Origin: Chloracidobacterium sp. UBA7659 | GTDB lineage: Bacteria; Acidobacteriota; Blastocatellia; Pyrinomonadales; Pyrinomonadaceae | Length of the DNA: 5,022 nt | Direction: 5' to 3' | NCBI GenBank assembly: GCA_002483395.1 | Contig: DLHV01000151.1 | Location: 1-5,022 of the forward strand | Part shown: positions 1-5,022 of the stretch, piece by piece | How the letters are laid out: each line of letters opens with the position of its first letter | Position numbering within the stretch: the first letter of the stretch is position 1 | Program-made: the position numbers and the translations under genes | Notes under the pieces: generated by a model | Told to the model about the DNA's origin: nothing | Databases searched by the model: none | Seen by the model: the letters and a program-made list of their open reading frames with translations, nothing else

Positions 1-68
<68 letters not shown>

Positions 69-93
69 ATTAACCTTAATAAATACAATGAGT

Positions 94-124
94 TAGCGTC
101 GAGGGCAACGCCACCATGACGCTA
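94..124. other. Dyad downstream of tRNA-Phe (unit 1 hairpin)
   Basis: A perfect 7-bp stem pairs TAGCGTC at 94-100 with GACGCTA at 118-124 around a 17-nt loop, and the loop itself can form a small GGC/GCC stem. The same position in unit 3 forms a longer hairpin (340-370). In unit 2 (213-245) it is partly decayed. It may be the terminator or a processing hairpin of the tRNA transcript, but the bases after it (TTGTAAAC) do not make a good T tract. Confidence 0.45.
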
Positions 125-146
125 TTGTAAACAAAGATCGCAAGAT

Positions 147-183
147 AATCCGCGTGTCGGCCGTTCACGCCGGTGTCATCCAC
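147..183 (+). repeat. tRNA-Phe 3'-half copy 2 (diverged, att-like)
   Basis: The first 15 bases are identical to bases 29-43 of the real tRNA-Phe. The T arm and acceptor part have drifted (GTTCACGCC in place of GTTCGACCC) and end in TCCAC without a CCA tail. There is no D arm and no matching anticodon 5' strand before it, so it cannot fold as a tRNA. It is best read as a decayed duplication of the tRNA 3' end, possibly an old attachment site. Confidence 0.75.
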
Positions 184-276
184 TATATATAACCTCAATA
201 AAGATAATAACTTAACGCCACGTGTAATTTCGCCGCGACGCGCTGTTGTAAACAAGAATCGGGTGACAATGCTAAC

Positions 277-315
277 AATCCGCGTGTCGGCGGTTTGACC
301 CAGTCCCTGGCCACC
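277..315 (+). repeat. tRNA-Phe 3'-half copy 3 (36 of 39 identical, att-like)
   Basis: This block matches bases 29-67 of the tRNA-Phe without gaps. The three differences are C to T in the T loop (TTTGACC), C to A in the T stem (CAGTC) and T to C in the acceptor strand (CCCTGGCC). It ends in CCACC. The upstream half of a tRNA is absent. It is much closer to the tRNA than copy 2, although it is farther away. That order suggests separate insertion or duplication events rather than one steady drift. Confidence 0.8.
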
Positions 316-339
316 TATACAATAATGAAAATAATAACT

Positions 340-380
340 TAGCGTCAGAGGTAATAATACTCTGCCGCTATTTTGGTTTT
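340..380 (+). terminator. Candidate intrinsic terminator closing the tRNA-Phe repeat array
   Basis: An 11-position stem pairs TAGCGTCAGAG at 340-350 with CTCTGCCGCTA at 360-370. It has a single T/C mismatch and a 9-nt loop, GTAATAATA. It is followed directly by TTTTGGTTTT at 371-380. The layout fits a Rho-independent terminator for transcription coming from the tRNA gene. The stem is only moderately GC-rich and the T run is interrupted by GG. Confidence 0.5.
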
Positions 381-429
381 CGGGTACAATTTCCGCATAC
401 TTCCCTAAAAAATCGTTCCTTTTTCATGT

Positions 430-461
430 GGGCATCGCAAAATGCGGGGCTTTTTGCGCCC
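430..461. other. Hairpin overlapping the upstream start of the small ORF
   Basis: CGCAAAA at 436-442 pairs with TTTTGCG at 452-458. GGG at 430-432 can extend the stem with CCC at 459-461 across a 3-nt bulge, and the loop is TGCGGGGCT. It overlaps the ATG at 442, which would lie inside the stem. This is one reason to prefer the later start at 493 for the small ORF. No T tract follows the stem, so a terminator role is doubtful. Confidence 0.35.
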
Positions 462-492
462 AATAGGCTATAAACCTTTTCAATTGGAATTT

Positions 493-693
493 ATGATCAA
501 TGAAATTCTCGACGATCGTCAATTAGCAGACCGGTGGCAGCTAGTTGGAACCTCGAATGCAATAGCCAAGCGGTTCCAGCGTCCGCGCGCGTTACCTAGG
601 TCGAATCCCCGTCATCTAAAAGCGTTTAAGGTAGGCAATCAGACGCGGTATCGAATGAAGGATGTTTTGGAGTATGAGGGATCGCAATGCTAG
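493..693 (+). CDS. Small winged-helix DNA-binding protein, excisionase (Xis/AlpA)-like
   Basis: This frame encodes 66 residues from ATG 493, or 83 from ATG 442. The body begins ILDDRQLADRW, which resembles the first helix of the helix-turn-helix fold found in excisionases and AlpA-type regulators. It ends KVGNQTRYRMKDVLEYE, which resembles the wing and last helix of that fold (the family pattern is roughly K-[IV]-G-x-x-x-R-[YF]-x-x-x-D-[VL]-x-x-[YW]). The middle (GTSNAIAKRFQRP) is less typical and somewhat longer. Such proteins bend DNA at attachment sites and steer integrase toward excision, or act as small repressors. Its place beside tRNA-derived att-like repeats supports an element remnant, but no integrase is visible. 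I prefer the start at 493 because the homologous part begins there and the 442 start lies in a hairpin. Neither start has a strong ribosome binding site. It may be a decayed gene. Confidence 0.5.
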   Translation: MINEILDDRQLADRWQLVGTSNAIAKRFQRPRALPRSNPRHLKAFKVGNQTRYRMKDVLEYEGSQC

Positions 694-799
694 AAAGTTC
701 CGGAAGCCCTAGTATGAACCAGCAGATATTCTGAAGACCGTTTCTACCATTTATACTTACACCTGCCGCTAGATCTTCCAAAATTTGCCCTGATTAAGG

Positions 800-827
800 A
801 AAGTGCAGCCAACCTGCTGCCAACTTT
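800..827. other. Hairpin in intergenic region
   Basis: AAAGT and GCAGC (800-809) pair with GCTGC and ACTTT (816-820 and 823-827) around the loop CAACCT. The stem has ten pairs interrupted by a 2-nt bulge. There is no T tract on either side, so it does not look like a terminator. Its role is unknown. Confidence 0.35.
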
Positions 828-841
828 AAGTGACTTGGATT

Positions 842-865
842 GTCAATCGTTTGTAACAAATTGAC
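842..865. promoter_or_regulatory. Nested dyad, possible operator or hairpin
   Basis: An inner 5-1-5 palindrome (TTTGT-A-ACAAA, 850-860) is enclosed by GTCAA at 842-846 and TTGAC at 861-865, with a 3-nt bulge on the left side. The right arm creates TTGACT, a good -35 hexamer, but no -10 follows at 16-18 bp. A repressor site or a small RNA stem are both possible. Confidence 0.3.
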
Positions 866-1009
866 TCTCATCCTGGTTTCTCCCCATTCGTCTCTTGTCG
901 CGATTCTTGCTCCATGTTATTCGGCGCCGCCGTCCCTGCAATTTTTTCCCGCGGATCTTGCTCTCTTCAGGGTCGTACGGGGCTGCCTTCGCGCCTTCTA
1001 TTTCACGAT

Positions 1010-1029
1010 GCAGTGATCGCTTTCACTGC
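1010..1029. other. Perfect 7-bp hairpin
   Basis: GCAGTGA at 1010-1016 is the exact reverse complement of TCACTGC at 1023-1029, with the 6-nt spacer TCGCTT. It lies just before the 27-codon frame at 1033. It could be an operator half-site pair or an RNA stem; no T tract follows. Confidence 0.35.
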
Positions 1030-1173
1030 TGAATGAAGGAACTGCGCAGCCTGATGGCGCGGGCTGATGGACGAATTAACTGGAGTCAACGCGGCTCGTT
1101 CCGGAAAGCGCCATAGCCAGTAAAGTTTGAAGGTCCTCCGACACGTTTCTCCGATAAACGCCAGTAACAGAAA

Positions 1174-1188
1174 AGAGAATTATTCTCT
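1174..1188. promoter_or_regulatory. 7-1-7 palindrome with Fur-family box geometry
   Basis: AGAGAATTATTCTCT is a perfect palindrome around a single central T. Compared with the classical Fur 7-1-7 consensus TGATAATNATTATCA, it agrees at 10 of 14 informative positions, including the central AAT-N-ATT core. It sits about 160 bp before the start of the TPR-CHAT gene. A metal- or peroxide-responsive Fur/PerR-type regulator is therefore a candidate, but a different repressor or a chance palindrome cannot be excluded. Confidence 0.35.
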
Positions 1189-1286
1189 CTCGGCGGTTTA
1201 AGAATGCGCTACTATTTAGAGCAAAAGCCCGTCACGGATTGATGCCGCCTTTATACCTAACGAGGTAACTGAGTAGAAGATAACCA

Positions 1287-1320
1287 GGCCTACCGCCAAA
1301 ACGGCGGTGGCCGCGTTTTT
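1287..1320 (+). terminator. Terminator-like hairpin in the leader of the TPR-CHAT gene
   Basis: ACCGCC at 1292-1297 pairs with GGCGGT at 1303-1308 around AAAAC. The stem is extended by GGCC at 1287-1290 with GGCC at 1309-1312 across a bulged T. After GCG comes TTTTT at 1316-1320. This GC-rich stem plus T run is the most terminator-like element in the window. It ends only 14 bases before the Shine-Dalgarno sequence of the next gene. It either stops upstream readthrough, with the gene's promoter hidden very close, or works as a conditional leader terminator. Confidence 0.5.
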
Positions 1321-1334
1321 GATTTCGTTTAACC

Positions 1335-1339
1335 GGAGG
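1335..1339 (+). promoter_or_regulatory. Strong Shine-Dalgarno of the TPR-CHAT gene
   Basis: GGAGG lies seven bases before ATG 1347, an ideal spacing. It fixes this start and places the signal peptide exactly at the N-terminus. Confidence 0.85.
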
Positions 1340-1346
1340 TGTCGCA

Positions 1347-4300
1347 ATGCTCGCCAGATCTCTATCGATCTTCATTCTTTTCTTTATACTTCTTGCAGGT
1401 TCCACCCCGGCTCAGGACGATCTAGCGCAGGCCAGCCGCCTGTTCGACTCGGCTGAGACTCTGCGCAAGAGCGAAAAGGCTGAATCAAAACGCGAAGCTA
1501 TCGCGAAATACGAGGAGGCGGTATTGATATTCCGCACGCTAAGGATGCGCGAACGCGAAGCCACGGCATATAACAATATCGGAAACACTTATCTCAATTT
1601 AAGTGAGTTCGAAAACGCGTTGGCGGCCCTCGAAAAGTCCTTAGCGATCAGTGTCGAAATAAATGACCGGAAGCTCGAAATTATCACTCTTCTGAATCTC
1701 GGGCGAACTTTCAGGCTAATGGGACGCCAGCCGGACGCGGCCACCAGCCTCGAACGGGCGTTGGCCGTCAGCCGCGAAGCAAACAACAAGGAACTTGAAG
1801 CAGCGGCACTTAACGGCCTTGGGGCGACCCATTACAGCACAGGAGATTATCAGGCGGCTCTGTCACGATTCGAAGGTGCATCGGCCATCTTTATAGAGTT
1901 GGGGCAGCCGGCTTCCCTGGCCAGCCTGCAGAATAATATGGGCCTTATCAATCGAATGCTCGGAAACCAGGATGAGGCTATCGACCTCTACAAACGCTCG
2001 TTGGAGAGCTTTCGAACCGTTAAGGACAAGTCCGGCGAAGCAGATGCGATGCTCAATCTATCCGCGATCTATGCCGATCAATTCAGGACGGCTGAAGCCA
2101 TGGAGTATTTCAACCGCGCCTTGTCAATATTTCGCGAAGCCGGCGACCGGCAGCGGGAAGCAGTTATTCTAAATAACATTGGTGTTTTTTTTAACAACCT
2201 GGGGGACAACTCAACGGCACTCGAGTACTATCTTCGATCAGCGGAACTCGCCCGGGCAACCGGGGACCGGCGGCAACTGGCCTCGGCTTTAAAGAACCTC
2301 GGCGGCACGTACGTGAACCTGCACGACCTCAACAAGGCCTCGGATAATCTGGCCGCGGCGTTAGAGATCAGCCGGGCGATCAAGGACCGTATCAATGAGG
2401 CCTGGGTGCTGAACCACATCGGCCTCGTTCACCTTGAGCTAAGCGAACATGAGGCGGCACAGCGTCACTTCAACGAGGCGCTTACGATCTTCCGCACCGC
2501 CGGTAATCGCGCGGGTGAAGCCCGTGTTCTGTTGAATTTGGGTTTGTCGATGCGCGGCTCCGGACATGCGTCCCAGGCGCTTGATCAGTTGAAACAGGCG
2601 CTGGGATCCAGCCGTTTATTATCGGTTCCGGGCGAGGAAGCAAAGATCCTGCTCAACATAGCACGAGCCGAACGCGATCTCGGCAAACCCGAAGACGCGA
2701 TCAGAAGCGTCGAGCGCGCGATCCAGATCCTCGAATCGCTGCGAAGCACGGTTCCCGGACAACATCTGCAAACATCCTTCGCTACCGTCACAAAGGACTC
2801 GTACGACCTTCATATCGACTTGCTGATGCAGGCGAATGGAGGAAGGCCGAGTCAAGATCAGATCGCAAAGGCCTTTGATACAGGCGAGCGGTCGCGAGCC
2901 CGAAGCCTTCTTGAGTCGCTTATCGAATCGAAGGCCGAGATCCAAGCCGGGGTCGATCCGGGCCTTTTAAGGCGCGAGATATCTTTGCGAAACAAGCTCA
3001 ATGCAAAAGAATCGTTTCGGATCCGGCTGTCTACCGGAAAGTCAAATCCCAAACAGCTCGCAGCCGTCGAAAAGGAGATTGGCGAGCTTGTTAGCGCGCT
3101 ACAACAGCTGCACGCCCAGATCCGCGCCGCAAGCCCGGGCTATGCGGCGTTGGTCAGGCCAAGCCCTTTCTCGGCGGCCGAGATCCAGCGGAGCATACTT
3201 GAGGGCGATACCGTATTGCTCGAATACGCGATCGGCGAGCAGAGCAGCTATCTTTGGGCGCTGAGGCCCGATTCGATAACCGGTCATCAACTGCCCGGCC
3301 GCAGGGATCTCGAATCGATCGTCCGCAGATTTCGAAGCTTGCTTACGGCGAGTTCCCTTAACCCAACAGGCGAATCGCCGGCTCAGCGAAAGGCTCGGCT
3401 GAATACAGCGGACCGTGACCTTGCGCGCGTTTCCGCCGAGCTCGGCGGCATCCTTTTGGGGCCGGTCGCGAAGGATCTTGGAAATGCGCGAATCGTAGTG
3501 GTCGCGGATGGAGCGCTTCAATACGTTCCCTTCGCGGCCCTGTCGCTTTCTGTCGTCGAAGAGGCCAGTCCGGTTCCGGCGAAGTTCCTCGTAGAAACAA
3601 ATGAGATCGTGTATCTTCCGTCGGCAACGACGCTGGGGTTGCTCCGGGACACGAAGCCCGGCTTGAACGCCGGGAGCAGGAATCATGTGGCGGTGCTGGC
3701 CGATCCAATTTTCACCGCGGAGGATTCGCGTGTCAGATCCCTCGCAAAGCGTCGCGCCGCGCCGAACGCCTTCCCCGATAGTTCCAAGCAAATCGCGGCT
3801 TCATTTCCGAGCGAGCTGCGGGCAGACTTTTCGCGGCTTCGTTTCAGCCGGACCGAAGCTCAGTCGATCTCAAACCTCGTTGCAGATAATCGTGAAGTAA
3901 TCGCACTCGACTTCGCGGCAAATATAGAAACAGTGAACAGCGAGGCATTTCGAAATGCCCGGATCATCCATTTTGCAACCCACGGAATAGTGAACAGCAA
4001 TCATCCCGAACTCTCCGGCGTTGTGCTGTCGCTGATCGACGAGGAGGGCCGTGCAAGGGACGGTTTTCTTCGCTTGCATGATATTTACAATCTTCGGCTT
4101 GGTTCAAGCATGGTTGTACTCAGTGCGTGCGAAACGGCCCTGGGCAAGGAGATTCGCGGCGAGGGTATCGTTGGATTGACTCGCGGCTTTATGTTCGCCG
4201 GAGCTCCAAGTGTAGTCGCGAGCCTTTGGCGGGTCGAGGACAAAGCGACTGCGGATCTGATGAGGATTTTCTATAAGGGAATGCTCAAGGACGGCCTCCC

Positions 4301-4415
4301 GCCGGCGGCGGCATTGCGTTCTGCGCAATCGGCGATGATTGCGAAAAAAGGTTCGGGCCATCCGTTCTATTGGGCGGGATTCACCTTGCAGGGAGATTGG
4401 CGCATGCCGGATTAA
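1347..4415 (+). CDS. Exported TPR-CHAT protein (caspase-like protease domain)
   Basis: This 1022-residue protein begins with a signal peptide: Arg4, a hydrophobic core at about 6-17, and probable cleavage after Thr-Pro-Ala at 22. It lacks a lipobox cysteine, so it should act in the periplasm or outside the cell. Ten TPR-like units follow in exact 40-residue register (71-470), each opening with EAxxLNNIG-type wording. Residues 24-70 look like a capping helical pair. A helical linker spans about 471-690 and contains AFDTGERSRARSLLESL and VLLEYAIGEQSSYLWAL, both typical of TPR-CHAT proteins. The CHAT domain (about 691-1019) shows VVVADGALQYVPFAAL, HFATHG with His879, VVLSACETALG with Cys928, and the closing HPFYWAGFTLQGDWR. 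Both residues of the His-Cys dyad are intact, so peptidase activity is plausible. CHAT is related to caspases and separase, and TPRs usually bind partners or substrate. The substrate is unknown. A divergent sigma factor gene follows after 43 bp. Confidence 0.93.
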   Translation: MLARSLSIFILFFILLAGSTPAQDDLAQASRLFDSAETLRKSEKAESKREAIAKYEEAVLIFRTLRMREREATAYNNIGNTYLNLSEFENALAALEKSLAISVEINDRKLEIITLLNLGRTFRLMGRQPDAATSLERALAVSREANNKELEAAALNGLGATHYSTGDYQAALSRFEGASAIFIELGQPASLASLQNNMGLINRMLGNQDEAIDLYKRSLESFRTVKDKSGEADAMLNLSAIYADQFRTAEAMEYFNRALSIFREAGDRQREAVILNNIGVFFNNLGDNSTALEYYLRSAELARATGDRRQLASALKNLGGTYVNLHDLNKASDNLAAALEISRAIKDRINEAWVLNHIGLVHLELSEHEAAQRHFNEALTIFRTAGNRAGEARVLLNLGLSMRGSGHASQALDQLKQALGSSRLLSVPGEEAKILLNIARAERDLGKPEDAIRSVERAIQILESLRSTVPGQHLQTSFATVTKDSYDLHIDLLMQANGGRPSQDQIAKAFDTGERSRARSLLESLIESKAEIQAGVDPGLLRREISLRNKLNAKESFRIRLSTGKSNPKQLAAVEKEIGELVSALQQLHAQIRAASPGYAALVRPSPFSAAEIQRSILEGDTVLLEYAIGEQSSYLWALRPDSITGHQLPGRRDLESIVRRFRSLLTASSLNPTGESPAQRKARLNTADRDLARVSAELGGILLGPVAKDLGNARIVVVADGALQYVPFAALSLSVVEEASPVPAKFLVETNEIVYLPSATTLGLLRDTKPGLNAGSRNHVAVLADPIFTAEDSRVRSLAKRRAAPNAFPDSSKQIAASFPSELRADFSRLRFSRTEAQSISNLVADNREVIALDFAANIETVNSEAFRNARIIHFATHGIVNSNHPELSGVVLSLIDEEGRARDGFLRLHDIYNLRLGSSMVVLSACETALGKEIRGEGIVGLTRGFMFAGAPSVVASLWRVEDKATADLMRIFYKGMLKDGLPPAAALRSAQSAMIAKKGSGHPFYWAGFTLQGDWRMPD
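1557..2756 (+). repeat. Ten 120-bp coding units for TPR-like repeats
   Basis: Residues 71-470 fall into ten 40-residue units with no insertion or deletion. The opening motifs lie exactly 40 apart: EATAYNNIG 71, EIITLLNLG 111, EAAALNGLG 151, LASLQNNMG 191, EADAMLNLS 231, EAVILNNIG 271, LASALKNLG 311, EAWVLNHIG 351, EARVLLNLG 391 and EAKILLNIA 431. Each unit's second helix ends in wording like AL-x-IFREAGDR. The DNA of the units has diverged well, so this is an old protein repeat rather than a recent tandem expansion. The spacing matches the longer 40-42 residue TPR class seen in kinesin light chain-like and LGN-like proteins. Confidence 0.85.
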
Positions 4416-4424
4416 TTCTTGATG

Positions 4425-4430
4425 TACAAT
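4425..4430 (+). promoter_or_regulatory. Possible -10 element before the sigma factor gene
   Basis: TACAAT matches the -10 consensus at five of six positions and lies about 30 bases before ATG 4459. No -35 hexamer stands at 16-18 bp. TTGGCG at 4397-4402 is 22 bases away, which is too far for a standard promoter. The gene may instead be read through from the TPR-CHAT gene, since no terminator lies in the 43-bp gap. Confidence 0.25.
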
Positions 4431-4458
4431 GCTAATGCAGCGACAACAATTTGCAGGC

Positions 4459-5022
4459 ATGAGCTCAGGAAAAACGTCAAGACCGCGCTGGGAACTGACG
4501 GCGTCCGCTTTTGATAAATTGCTCGCGTCTCTCGACATTGAACGCGACAAGGCCGCCGGGAAATATCTGCGGCTCAGGAAAAACCTGGTGCGCTTTTTCG
4601 AAGCGCGCGGGATCGCGGCGGCCGATGATTCGGCCGACGAGGTTCTCGACCGACTTGCCCGCAAGTTGGACGGAACCGAGACCATCGATGATCCGCAAAC
4701 CTACGCCCTCGGTATCGCCCGTCTTGTTACACTCGAATTTTACAAACGTCCGAAAATGGTCCCTGCCGACGACGCGGGCCTCGAGACAATTGCCCACGGC
4801 CCGGACGATCGCGAGAAGGTGAACGAAGGCGAAGGACGTCTAAAATGCCTGGACGAATGTCTCGTCGGCCTCACACCCGAAAAACGAGAGATCATCGTCG
4901 GGTACTACAACGGCGAAAAGCGAGACAAGATCGAAAATCGTGCGAATTTGGCGGCAAAACTTGGCATTCCGTCCGGAGCCCTGCGAAGCCGCGCCACGCG
5001 GCTTCGCGACGTTTTGGAAAAC
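4459..5022 (+). CDS. Divergent sigma-70 family (ECF-like) RNA polymerase sigma factor, 3' end cut by window edge
   Basis: This frame is open from ATG 4459 to the window end: 188 residues without a stop. Residues 11-50 (WELTASAFDKLL and FFEARG) form a helical N-terminal part. Residues 54-97 look like a weak region 2 (ADDSADEVLDRLARKL, then TYALGIARLVTLEFYKR), matching the usual pattern of an acidic helix followed by Y-x-x-x-[IV]-A-[RK]. Residues 131-188 look like region 4 (LDECLVGLTPEKREIIVGYY, then LAAKLGIPSGALRSRATRLR), the helix-turn-helix that reads the -35 element. I know similar divergent sigma factors from Blastocatellia-type Acidobacteriota, so only a short tail should be missing. In-frame ATGs at 4429 and 4435 are alternatives; a TGA at 4420-4422 closes the frame upstream. 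AGG sits only one base before ATG 4459, so no start has a good ribosome binding site. No anti-sigma gene is visible. Confidence 0.75.
   Translation, partial: MSSGKTSRPRWELTASAFDKLLASLDIERDKAAGKYLRLRKNLVRFFEARGIAAADDSADEVLDRLARKLDGTETIDDPQTYALGIARLVTLEFYKRPKMVPADDAGLETIAHGPDDREKVNEGEGRLKCLDECLVGLTPEKREIIVGYYNGEKRDKIENRANLAAKLGIPSGALRSRATRLRDVLEN

Larger units (their letters stand above)
694..1346. other. Long gene-free region with several dyads
   Basis: I find no convincing gene in these roughly 650 bases on either strand. A start-less open stretch at 718-864 and a 27-codon frame at 1033-1116 are the only notable ones, and neither is recognisable. Dyads lie at 800-827, 842-865, 1010-1029, 1174-1188 and 1287-1312. 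The right end is the leader of the TPR-CHAT gene. The left part could hold decayed element DNA, since it adjoins the tRNA-derived repeats, or a structured RNA. No clear sigma-70 promoter for the downstream gene was found. TTATACCTAA around 1251 is a possible -10 without a matching -35. Confidence 0.5.

Noticed and set aside
91..130. Integron attC-like site suggested by GTTAGCG and the following dyad
   Set aside because: The core site does not fit GTTRRRY, the other arm lacks RYYYAAC, and no integron integrase is seen.
861..890. Sigma-70 promoter with TTGACT as -35
   Set aside because: No -10-like hexamer lies at 16-18 bp; the region there reads CCATTC. The hexamer is better explained as the arm of the dyad at 842-865.
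824..915. Two tiny minus-strand frames overlapping by ATGA, one with AGGATG before its start region
   Set aside because: They encode only about 15 and 25 residues with no recognisable motif. The ATGA overlap alone is not enough evidence.
1033..1116. 27-codon plus-strand frame starting MKELRSLMARADGR
   Set aside because: It has no ribosome binding site, is not recognisable, and an in-frame TGA sits directly before the ATG. Too little supports a gene.
3099..3791. Minus-strand open frame of 230 codons inside the TPR-CHAT gene
   Set aside because: It lies wholly within a well-supported gene. Its translation is Arg/Cys-rich with no recognisable domain, as expected for an antisense shadow in GC-rich coding DNA.
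4104..4685. Minus-strand open frame of 193 codons across the end of the CHAT gene and the start of the sigma gene
   Set aside because: It spans two clear plus-strand genes, and its Ser/Arg-rich translation has no domain-like pattern.
4511..4822. Plus-strand open frame of 103 codons overlapping the sigma factor
   Set aside because: It is out of frame with the sigma factor reading, which shows recognisable region 2 and region 4 patterns. This one shows none.

Overview
The window looks like bacterial chromosome from an Acidobacteriota-like lineage, most probably class Blastocatellia. That placement is inference. It rests on an exported TPR-CHAT protein followed by a divergent ECF-like sigma factor whose wording (WELTASAFDKLL near the N-terminus, LGIPSGALRSRATRLR at the C-terminus) resembles a sigma group I associate with that class. 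Nothing in the window fixes the taxonomy. The two genes are moderately GC-rich, while the left edge is clearly AT-richer and repetitive.

Left edge (1-460). The window opens inside a tRNA-Phe(GAA) gene with an encoded CCA. Two further copies of the 3' half of this tRNA follow at 147 and 277. Both begin at the 3' side of the anticodon loop. With their flanks they form a degenerate tandem array of roughly 120-130 bp units containing an AT-rich spacer, a dyad and, in two units, TGTAAACAA. This resembles a series of attachment-site remnants left by integrating elements. The last unit ends in a hairpin plus T-rich run that could act as a terminator. A small winged-helix, excisionase-like ORF follows at 493-693 (or from 442), as expected for island debris; no integrase is present.

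Middle (694-1346). About 650 bp show no convincing gene. They hold several dyads, including a 7-1-7 palindrome of Fur-family geometry at 1174-1188 and a terminator-like hairpin at 1287-1320. The latter lies just upstream of the strong ribosome binding site of the next gene, which invites a leader or attenuation model.

Right part (1347-5022). A 1022-residue protein has a signal peptide, ten TPR-like units in exact 40-residue register, a helical linker and a complete CHAT domain (caspase-like protease fold) with His879 and Cys928 in place. After 43 bp on the same strand comes a divergent sigma-70/ECF-like factor, cut by the window end after 188 residues. The pair suggests a signalling module in which an exported caspase-like TPR protein and a dedicated sigma factor are co-inherited. 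The substrate, trigger and regulatory link cannot be read from the sequence.
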